NCBI GenBank assembly: GCA_023150215.1
Contig: JAKLLJ010000106.1
Span: 1-9,684 of the forward strand
Direction: 5' to 3'
DNA: 9,684 nt
Source: Thauera sp.
GTDB lineage: Bacteria > Pseudomonadota > Gammaproteobacteria > Burkholderiales > Rhodocyclaceae
The translations under genes and the position numbers were made by a program. The notes under the pieces are model-generated. The model was not told the origin of the DNA. It saw only the letters and a program-made list of their open reading frames with translations, and ran no database searches. Of the stretch, positions 1 to 5,090 are shown in pieces. Position 1 is the first letter of the stretch, and each line of letters begins with the position of its first letter.

Positions 1-437
1 AGACCGTGCGCCAGCTCGAGTTCTCGATGTTCGACCTGCGCCTGCACGGCGAGGTGGATGCAAGCGCCGGCCCGGTCCCGATCGAGCGTGTGATGGCCCT
101 GCTCGCAGAGGTGCGCTGCGAAGTGGCGGTGATGATCCCGCCCGCCTGGCACCGCTTCCCGCACAGCTTCTCGCACATCTTCGCCGGCGGCTACGCGGCA
201 GGCTACTACAGCTACAAGTGGGCCGAGGTGCTGTCGGCCGACGCCTTCGCCGCCTTCGAGGAGGCCGGCGCCGGCCGTGGCAGCCTGCTCGACCCCGAAA
301 CTGGCGAACGCTTCTGGCGCGAGATCCTCGCCGTCGGCGGCAGCCGCCCGGCACTCGACTCCTTCAAGGCCTTCCGCGGCCGCGAACCGAAGGTCGACGC
401 GCTGCTGCGTCACAGCGGCATGGTGGCGCGGTCATGA
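1..437 (+). CDS. prlC: Oligopeptidase A (M3 metallopeptidase), C-terminal part, 5' end outside window
   Basis: Partial gene: the reading frame is open from the window edge (first whole codon at 3) to TGA at 435-437, giving about 144 C-terminal residues of a family usually near 680. The GTG at 6 is an internal valine, not a start. The zinc site (HExxH) lies upstream and is not visible. What is seen is the typical M3 C-terminal helical part: 'RQLEFSMFDLRLH', then a glycine/tyrosine-rich loop 'FSHIFAGGYAAGYYSYKWAEV' split by the substrate cleft, with the His and Tyr residues that in M3 enzymes contact substrate and stabilise the transition state. The end, 'FKAFRGREPKVDALLRHSG', is characteristic of PrlC/OpdA. 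The family degrades cytosolic peptides, including cleaved signal peptides. The stop overlaps the xth start (ATGA), implying translational coupling. OpdA is preferred to Dcp from the C-terminal wording. Confidence 0.9.
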   Translation, partial: TVRQLEFSMFDLRLHGEVDASAGPVPIERVMALLAEVRCEVAVMIPPAWHRFPHSFSHIFAGGYAAGYYSYKWAEVLSADAFAAFEEAGAGRGSLLDPETGERFWREILAVGGSRPALDSFKAFRGREPKVDALLRHSGMVARS

Positions 438-1201
438 AGATCGCCACCTGGAACGTCAATTCCCTGAAGGTCCGCCTGCCCCAGGTCCTCGACTGGCTGG
501 TCGCCCACCAGCCCGACGCGCTCTGCCTGCAGGAGCTCAAGCTCGAGGACAAGGCTTTCCCGGCTGCCGAACTGGAGGCGGCCGGCTATCACGCGGTCTT
601 CATCGGCCAGAAGACCTACAACGGCGTCGCCATCCTGAGCCCGCAACCTATCGACGAGGCCACCGTGGTGCGCAACATCCCCGGCTTCGCGGATGAGCAG
701 AAGCGCCTCATCGCCGCCACCCTCTCTGGCGTGCGCGTGGTGTGCGGCTACTTCCCCAACGGCCAGGCGGTGGGCTCGGACAAGTTCGAGTACAAGCTGC
801 GCTGGCTCGCCGCGCTCACCGACTGGCTGCGCGAGGAACTCAAGACGCACGAGCGCCTGGTGCTGGCAGGCGACTTCAACATTGCCCCCGATGCCCGTGA
901 CGCCCATCCCGACTGGAAGGACGAGATCCACGTGTCGGAACCCGAGCGCGCGGCCTTCCGCGCGCTGCAGGAGCTCGGCCTGATCGATGCCTTCCGCCTC
1001 TTCGAGCAGCCCGAGCGCGCGTTCTCGTGGTGGGACTACCGCATGATGGCGTTCCGCCGCAACTTCGGCCTGCGCATCGACCACCTGCTGGTGTCGCCCG
1101 CGCTGCGCGCGGCCTGCCGCAGCTGCGTGGTGGACAAGGAACCGCGCCGGCTGGAGCGTCCGTCGGACCATGCGCCGGTGGTGCTGGAGTTCGCCCGGTG
1201 A
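434..1201 (+). CDS. xth: Exodeoxyribonuclease III (AP endonuclease, EEP family)
   Basis: 255-aa cytosolic DNA-repair nuclease, close to the E. coli ExoIII length (268). It cuts 5' of abasic sites and has 3'-5' exonuclease and 3'-phosphatase activity in base excision repair. All catalytic positions of the endonuclease/exonuclease/phosphatase fold are visible: N7 in 'TWNVNS', metal ligand E34 in 'LQELK', Y106 in 'GYFPNG', D147 and N149 in 'AGDFNIAP', D216 in 'RIDH', and the terminal D245-H246 pair in 'PSDHAP'. The 'FSWWDYR' stretch at 197-203 is typical of the XthA branch. The ATG at 434 is chosen because the protein begins exactly at the conserved 'MKIATWNVNS' and overlaps the prlC stop by ATGA. 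A longer upstream frame only reads through prlC in another frame. The regulator gene follows after 40 bp, so the three genes are probably co-transcribed. Confidence 0.96.
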   Translation: MKIATWNVNSLKVRLPQVLDWLVAHQPDALCLQELKLEDKAFPAAELEAAGYHAVFIGQKTYNGVAILSPQPIDEATVVRNIPGFADEQKRLIAATLSGVRVVCGYFPNGQAVGSDKFEYKLRWLAALTDWLREELKTHERLVLAGDFNIAPDARDAHPDWKDEIHVSEPERAAFRALQELGLIDAFRLFEQPERAFSWWDYRMMAFRRNFGLRIDHLLVSPALRAACRSCVVDKEPRRLERPSDHAPVVLEFAR

Positions 1202-1241
1202 TGGCGTCCCGCACGGTCACCATCTGTACGAGGATGCGCCG

Positions 1242-1943
1242 ATGAGTTCGCAAACCGCCCCTGCCCCCGCACCACGCGCCGAAGTCGAGCGCTTGGAAAG
1301 CTGCTATCCGGTGCTGTCGGCGCTATCGGCCCCGGCACGCGGCCTCCTGCTCAAGAGCGCGCAATGGATGCGTGTGCCCGCGGGCGCGATGCTGTTCGAC
1401 GACCGCCAGGCCTGCGAGGGCTTCCCCTTCGTGGTCGAGGGCTCGGTGCGCGTCAGCAAGTGCGCGCCGAGCGGGCGCGAACTGCCCCTGTACCGCGTTG
1501 GGGCGGGGGAAACCTGCATCATTTCGTCGTCCTGCCTGCTCGGCCACGAGGACTACAACGCGCGCGGCGTCACCGAGTCCGACACGCTGCTGATGCTGCT
1601 GCCGAAAGCCGTGTTCGACGACATGATGGGCGAGCGCCCGTTCCGCGACTTCGTCTTCCACCTCTTCGCCGAACGCATCGCCGACCTGATGCAGCTGATC
1701 GAGGAGGTCGCCTTCCGCAAGCTCGACCAGCGCCTGGCCGCGCTGCTGCTGGGCAAGGGTCGCGTGCTGCACGTCACCCACCAGCAGCTCGCCGACGAAC
1801 TCGGCAGCGTGCGCGAGATCGTCAGCCGGCTGCTCAAGGGATTTGCCGAACAGGAACTGGTACGCCTGGGCCGCGAGCAAGTGGAGATCATCGACGCCGC
1901 GGGGCTACGTCACCTGGCGCATACCGGGTCTTTCAAACCGTAA
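1242..1943 (+). CDS. Crp/Fnr-superfamily transcriptional regulator with a cysteine-containing effector loop
   Basis: 233 aa. The start at 1242 is set by a GAGG ribosome site at 1230-1233 and the usual hydrophilic leader. Residues about 20-130 form a cyclic-nucleotide-binding-like beta roll, about 131-168 the dimerisation helix, and about 176-225 a winged helix. The helix-turn-helix is 'THQQLADELGSVREIVSRLLKGF' split at 179-201. Its recognition helix carries R191, E192, S195 and R196, which matches the R-E-x-x-x-R contacts of CRP and the E-x-x-S-R of FNR. The N-terminal cysteine cluster of oxygen-sensing FNR is absent. There are five cysteines (21, 58, 74, 92, 98). C92 and C98 sit in 'GETCIISSSCLLG', in the loop that binds cAMP phosphate in CRP, and this loop is about eight residues longer than CRP's between its Glu and Arg. 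I infer a redox, thiol or sulfur signal rather than cAMP. Probable target: the palindrome upstream of the DUF2892 gene at 4008. No symbol can be assigned safely. Confidence 0.9.
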   Translation: MSSQTAPAPAPRAEVERLESCYPVLSALSAPARGLLLKSAQWMRVPAGAMLFDDRQACEGFPFVVEGSVRVSKCAPSGRELPLYRVGAGETCIISSSCLLGHEDYNARGVTESDTLLMLLPKAVFDDMMGERPFRDFVFHLFAERIADLMQLIEEVAFRKLDQRLAALLLGKGRVLHVTHQQLADELGSVREIVSRLLKGFAEQELVRLGREQVEIIDAAGLRHLAHTGSFKP

Positions 1944-1944
1944 G

Positions 1945-1971
1945 CGAGACGTGGCCGGTGGGCGCGTCTCG
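1945..1971. terminator. Possible bidirectional hairpin between the convergent regulator and cyclase genes
   Basis: CGAGACG at 1945-1951 pairs with CGTCTCG at 1965-1971. With one G-T wobble the stem extends to nine pairs around a nine-base loop. It lies two bases after the regulator stop and about 40 bp beyond the cyclase stop on the other strand. No T-run follows on either strand, so intrinsic termination is only a guess from its position. Confidence 0.35.
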
Positions 1972-2010
1972 AGCCGCGAACCAAGCCTTCTCACGCGCGC
2001 GGCGCAGCGC

Positions 2011-3744
2011 TCAAGCCGCCTTGGAAATCTCCCCGCCCGCACGGACACAATTGCGCCCGGCGTGCTTCGCCGCATAAACCGCCCGGTCGGCCTCCTCGAG
2101 CAGCTGGTCGAAATCCCGCGCGTCGTCGGCCGAGCGCACCGCCACCCCGATGCTGATGGTGAGCGGGACAAGGCCGCCTTCCGGCAGGGAGAAAGACGAC
2201 TGCTCCACCGCACACCGCAGCTTTTCTGCGACCTGCAGTGCGTCGTCCAGGCCGACATCGGACAACATCACGGTGAACTCCTCGCCACCGAAGCGGCCCA
2301 CCAGATCGGTCACCCTGAGCGCGCTGGACAGCACATTCGCAATCAGGCGCAGGCATCCATCACCGACAAGGTGGCCGAATTGGTCGTTGACGCGCTTGAA
2401 ATGGTCGACGTCGACGAGCAGCAGCGCCAGGCTGCCCTGCCTCGCCTGCTGGCGCGCGACCTCGAGATCGAAGCGGGAGCGGAATTTGCGGCGATTGGCC
2501 AAGCCAGTCATCGGATCGTGCAGCGCCATCTGCTCGAGTTCGCGCTGGGCGAGCGTGAGCTCGGTGACGTCGACATCGACCCCGCGATAGCCGGCGAAGC
2601 GTCCGCCCTCGCCGAAAACCGGCTGCGCACTCGATGACAGCCAGACGGTGGCGCCATCGGCACGGCGCGCGGCAAGCGTGCAGCGCTCGATGACCGCGTG
2701 CGCACGAATCGATGCCAGCTTCTCGCACGGGGCCGCGGGGTCGAGGCACTCACGGTCGCACTGCGCGGTGCAGAACTGCTTGCCGCGCTCGGTGCCCAGC
2801 ACCTGCTCGTCGGCGACCCCGAGAATCTTCTTCATCCCCTGCACAAAGGTGTAGCGCCCGTCCGATCCGGTTTCCCAGATGAAGGTCGGGGAAAAATTGA
2901 CCGCATCGCTCATCAGGTCGCGCACGCGCCGGATCGTCTCGGCATTGCGCACGCGATCGGTGATGTCGGTATAGGTCGTGACGAAACCGACCGACTGCCC
3001 GCCCTCGTGGACAACCCGTCCCTCGATCTCCAGGACGCCCCCGTCACCGCGCTTGCGCTCGAGCCGATGGCGCTCGAAGCGGCTGGCGAGTTCGACCATC
3101 TGCCGCACCTTCTCGTCCGGGTCAACGTCGCCGTATTCGCCACGCTCGGCGTTGAAGCGGATCACGTCCGCAAAGCGCGTTCCGGGAGTCAAGAATCCGT
3201 CCGGCAGATCGAGCAGGTTCACGAAGGCACGGTTCCAGAGCACGACCTGGAGCGCTTCGTCGACCACTGAAACCCCCTGCGGCAGCGCATTGACGACCGC
3301 GTCGAGATAGCTGGCGCTGCGCCGGGCTTCCTCTTCGGCTCGCTTGCGCTCGGTGATGTCGGTGTAGATGCTGACGAAGCCGCCGTCGGGCAGAGGATTG
3401 CCGCGAATCTCCAGCGTTCGTCCGTTCGGCCGCTTCCGTTCGAACGCATGGGGCTCGCGCAGCCGCGCACGCCCGACGACGGACACCGCGAGCTGCTCGG
3501 GGTCGCCGGCACCGTACTCGCCCCGGCGCGCATTGAAGAGTGCAAGCTCGCCGAGCGATGGCAGGCCCGCCTCGAACAGTGAATCGGGGAACTCGAGCAG
3601 TTCGCGGAACTGCCGGTTGCAAAGCACCATGTTGAAATCGCGATCGAAAAGGCTGATCCCGCTCGGCATGAAGTCCACGATCGCCTGCAGCGCCTCGAGT
3701 GTCGATGGCCTCATCACGGTACGGCTCGTCTGCGTGTCCGGCAT
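2011..3744 (-). CDS. Diguanylate cyclase with three PAS domains (PAS-PAS-PAS-GGDEF)
   Basis: 577 aa, no signal peptide or membrane helix, so a cytosolic sensor enzyme that makes c-di-GMP from two GTP. PAS1 (about 18-135) and PAS2 (about 145-265) are clearly related: both hold 'RGEYG' (74-78, 201-205), an 'ERKR' strand (102-105, 229-232) and a 'YTDIT' end (127-131, 258-262). PAS3 (about 275-397) has a cysteine cluster C325-x3-C329-x3-C333-x6-C340. The GGDEF domain (about 405-570) looks active: 'DVDHFKRVND' at 445-454 with metal ligand D445, GGEEF at 486-490, and the inhibitory I-site RVTD at 477-480, exactly five residues upstream. Product inhibition is therefore expected. No EAL domain. The ATG at 3744 is preceded by a purine-rich GAGGGGGAGA ribosome site; M11 is a weaker alternative. 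It is convergent with the Crp/Fnr gene and divergent from the DUF2892 gene. The signals sensed by the PAS domains are unknown. Confidence 0.94.
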   Translation of the reverse strand: MPDTQTSRTVMRPSTLEALQAIVDFMPSGISLFDRDFNMVLCNRQFRELLEFPDSLFEAGLPSLGELALFNARRGEYGAGDPEQLAVSVVGRARLREPHAFERKRPNGRTLEIRGNPLPDGGFVSIYTDITERKRAEEEARRSASYLDAVVNALPQGVSVVDEALQVVLWNRAFVNLLDLPDGFLTPGTRFADVIRFNAERGEYGDVDPDEKVRQMVELASRFERHRLERKRGDGGVLEIEGRVVHEGGQSVGFVTTYTDITDRVRNAETIRRVRDLMSDAVNFSPTFIWETGSDGRYTFVQGMKKILGVADEQVLGTERGKQFCTAQCDRECLDPAAPCEKLASIRAHAVIERCTLAARRADGATVWLSSSAQPVFGEGGRFAGYRGVDVDVTELTLAQRELEQMALHDPMTGLANRRKFRSRFDLEVARQQARQGSLALLLVDVDHFKRVNDQFGHLVGDGCLRLIANVLSSALRVTDLVGRFGGEEFTVMLSDVGLDDALQVAEKLRCAVEQSSFSLPEGGLVPLTISIGVAVRSADDARDFDQLLEEADRAVYAAKHAGRNCVRAGGEISKAA

Positions 3745-3771
3745 TGTCTCCCCCTCATGCTGTTCTTCGTT

Positions 3772-3800
3772 TTTATGGGTCAGATCGACCCGGGATCATG
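3772..3800 (-). promoter_or_regulatory. Tentative promoter region of the diguanylate cyclase gene
   Basis: Read on the minus strand, CATAAA (3777-3772) is a fair -10 box about 28 bases before the ATG. Sixteen bases further up, ATGATC matches only three of six -35 positions. A short inverted repeat, GGGTC-N5-GACCC (3777-3791), abuts the -10 box and could be an operator or a leader hairpin. Weak evidence throughout. Confidence 0.25.
3787..3797 (+). repeat. Direct repeat copy 1 (GACCCGGGATC)
   Basis: An 11-base sequence that recurs exactly at 3946-3956, 159 bp away in the same 263-bp intergenic region. This copy lies on the cyclase side, just upstream of its possible -10 box. It contains CCCGGG, so it is partly self-complementary. 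Function unknown; chance is possible in GC-rich DNA. Confidence 0.45.
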
Positions 3801-3847
3801 ACGAACGCGAGCACCCAGCACAATCGCCGGCAAGTGCTGCAGGCGGA

Positions 3848-3869
3848 AATTCAACGCCCAACGTGAATT
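3848..3869. repeat. Inverted repeat AATTCA-N10-TGAATT in the intergenic region
   Basis: AATTCA at 3848-3853 is mirrored by TGAATT at 3864-3869. It is an AT-rich dyad in GC-rich surroundings, about 60 bp upstream of the Crp/Fnr-like palindrome. The ten-base spacing puts the half-site centres 16 bp apart, so a binding site for a dimeric regulator is conceivable, but there is no independent support. Confidence 0.3.
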
Positions 3870-3927
3870 CGGTCACGCCGAACCACGGGCCGGCGCAGGC
3901 GCGACAGGCCGCGACAGAAAGATCCGC

Positions 3928-3947
3928 TCTGTAACCGGAGTTACAGA
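3928..3947. promoter_or_regulatory. Crp/Fnr-type operator upstream of the DUF2892 gene
   Basis: Perfect dyad with eight-base arms and a four-base centre: TCTGTAAC-CGGA-GTTACAGA. Written as TGTAA-N6-TTACA it has the geometry of CRP-superfamily sites (CRP: TGTGA-N6-TCACA). The centre, at 3937.5, lies about 41.5 bp upstream of the start of transcription inferred from the -10 box at 3968, the class II activator position. The obvious candidate to bind is the regulator encoded at 1242-1943, whose recognition helix has the R-E-x-x-S-R pattern. Binding is inferred, not shown. Confidence 0.75.
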
Positions 3948-3956
3948 CCCGGGATC
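3946..3956 (+). repeat. Direct repeat copy 2 (GACCCGGGATC)
   Basis: Second exact copy of the 11-base sequence at 3787-3797. Its first two bases overlap the last two of the palindrome at 3928-3947, placing it between that operator and the -10 box of the DUF2892 gene. Confidence 0.45.
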
Positions 3957-3967
3957 GCGGAACGTGC

Positions 3968-3973
3968 TTCAAT
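3968..3973 (+). promoter_or_regulatory. -10 box of the DUF2892 gene promoter
   Basis: TTCAAT matches four of six bases of TATAAT and sits 22 bases downstream of the operator palindrome. No good -35 box lies at the right distance; that position is taken by the palindrome, as expected for an activator-dependent class II promoter. The implied start of transcription is near 3979, with a 29-base leader containing the ribosome site AGGAGA at 3997-4002. Confidence 0.5.
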
Positions 3974-4007
3974 CACTCCACTGTCCCGTGCCCATTAGGA
4001 GAAACGC

Positions 4008-4199
4008 ATGAAAACCAACGTTGGTGGTCCCGACAAGATGCTCCGTATCGTCGCAGGCATCGCCCTGATCGCCTGGGCCGTGTTCGGCGGACCGGTGTGG
4101 GCGTGGATCGGCATCGTCCCGCTCGCCACCGGCCTGCTCGGCTGGTGCCCGGCCTACACCCTGCTCGGCATGAACACCTGCCCGCTCAGCAAGAAGTAA
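4008..4199 (+). CDS. DUF2892 (YgaP-type) two-helix inner-membrane protein
   Basis: 63-aa small membrane protein, full length for the family. ATG at 4008 follows a strong AGGAGA ribosome site five bases upstream. Residues 2-13 carry the family's amphipathic start (MKTNVGG, D9, L12-R13). Two hydrophobic segments follow (about 12-29 and 31-46), then the conserved 'GWCPAYTLLGMNTCP' motif at 45-59 with C47 and C58, and a basic tail. The same domain forms the membrane part of E. coli YgaP, where it is fused to a rhodanese. No rhodanese is fused or adjacent here. The biochemical role of stand-alone members is not settled; links to sulfur or thiol chemistry are suggested by the YgaP fusion and the cysteines. 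It is a single-gene unit, apparently controlled by the upstream Crp/Fnr-type operator and bounded downstream by a strong hairpin. Confidence 0.92.
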   Translation: MKTNVGGPDKMLRIVAGIALIAWAVFGGPVWAWIGIVPLATGLLGWCPAYTLLGMNTCPLSKK

Positions 4200-4215
4200 G
4201 CCGCCTGCCCTGCAC

Positions 4216-4256
4216 AGGCGACAACAAGCCGGCCACGCGCCGGCTTGTTGTCGCCT
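4216..4256. terminator. Strong 18-bp hairpin between convergent DUF2892 and rsmA genes
   Basis: An 18-base arm (4216-4233) is exactly mirrored at 4239-4256 around a five-base loop (CACGC). It begins 16 bases after the DUF2892 stop and ends six bases before the rsmA stop on the other strand, the right place for a shared, bidirectional terminator. It lacks a following T-run on both strands, so it may end transcription only partly or mainly protect 3' ends. Confidence 0.7.
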
Positions 4257-4262
4257 CAGGCC

Positions 4263-5069
4263 TCACGCACCCGAACACCGGTTCGCGATCGCGACGAACT
4301 GATCCACCGCGAGTCGCTCGCCACGCAGCCCGGCGTCGATGCCGAGCGCGGCCAGGCCAGCCTCGTCGATGAACTCGCGCAGCGTGTTGCGCAAGGTCTT
4401 GCGGCGCTGGCCGAACGCCGCGGCGACGATGCGTCCGAGCAACGCCTCGTCCTTCGCCGCGAGTTGATCAGCCGGCAGCGGCGCCAGCCGCACGATGCTC
4501 GACATCACCTTGGGCGCCGGCCGGAACGCGCCCGGCGGCACATCGAACAGCCGCCCCATGCGGAAACGGTACTGCAGCATCACCGACAGCCGCCCGTACT
4601 CTTCGGTGCCCGGCTCGGCCACCATGCGCATCACCACCTCCTTCTGCAGCATGAAGGTCATGTCCTTGACCTTGTCGGCGAAGCCGGCGAGATGAAACAG
4701 GATCGGCGTGGAGATGTTGTACGGCAGGTTGCCGACGATGCGCAGCGTCGGTGCGCTGTCCGCACCCGCACACAGGCTGCCGAAATCGAACTTGAGCGCA
4801 TCGCCTTCATGCACCGTCAGCTGCGCCGCGCTGTAGCGCTCGTGCAGGCGGGCGATGAGGTCGCGGTCGATCTCGACCACGTGCAGGTGACCGAGGCGCT
4901 CGATCAACGGCGCGGTCATCGCCCCGAGGCCCGGACCGATCTCGACCATCAGCTCGCCCGGCTGGGGACGGATGCCGTCGATGATCTTGCGGATGATGTT
5001 GGGATCGGACAGGAAGTTCTGCCCAAAGCGCTTGCGGGCGCGATGGCCGTCGGTTTCAAGGTCGTGCAT
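4263..5069 (-). CDS. rsmA: 16S rRNA (adenine1518-N6/adenine1519-N6) dimethyltransferase
   Basis: 268 aa (E. coli KsgA 273). Uses S-adenosylmethionine to dimethylate two adjacent adenosines in helix 45 of 16S rRNA late in 30S assembly. Visible motifs: 'RFGQNFL' at 14-20 (N-terminal cap), SAM-binding 'VEIGPGLG' at 42-49, acidic E66 in 'VVEID', D90 in 'EGD', catalytic 'NLPYNIST' at 114-121, 'FRPAPKV' at 182-188 and the C-terminal 'QRRKTLRNTL' at 221-230. The ATG at 5069 has an AAAGGA ribosome site at 5075-5080. It is the last gene of the lptD-surA-pdxA-rsmA run, 21 bp after pdxA, and ends just before the shared hairpin at 4216-4256. In E. coli apaG and apaH follow; they are not here. Loss of KsgA in other bacteria gives kasugamycin resistance. 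Also known as ksgA. Confidence 0.97.
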   Translation of the reverse strand: MHDLETDGHRARKRFGQNFLSDPNIIRKIIDGIRPQPGELMVEIGPGLGAMTAPLIERLGHLHVVEIDRDLIARLHERYSAAQLTVHEGDALKFDFGSLCAGADSAPTLRIVGNLPYNISTPILFHLAGFADKVKDMTFMLQKEVVMRMVAEPGTEEYGRLSVMLQYRFRMGRLFDVPPGAFRPAPKVMSSIVRLAPLPADQLAAKDEALLGRIVAAAFGQRRKTLRNTLREFIDEAGLAALGIDAGLRGERLAVDQFVAIANRCSGA

Positions 5070-5090
5070 GGAAATCCTTTGCGCGCCGGC

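Noticed and set aside
218..433. Upstream extension of the xth frame
   Set aside because: This part reads Arg-rich nonsense over the prlC end; the true protein starts at the conserved MKIATWNVNS at 434.
1170..1241. Upstream extension of the Crp/Fnr frame
   Set aside because: It overlaps the xth end in another frame, while ATG 1242 has a GAGG site at good spacing.
2720..2772. C-x3-C-x3-C in PAS3 read as a radical-SAM motif
   Set aside because: Radical SAM enzymes use C-x3-C-x2-C within a TIM-barrel domain; here the cysteines lie in a PAS domain with no such fold around them.
3777..3791. GGGTC-N5-GACCC as a terminator or riboswitch element before the cyclase gene
   Set aside because: The stem has only five pairs and no supporting structure around it; kept only as part of a weak promoter call.
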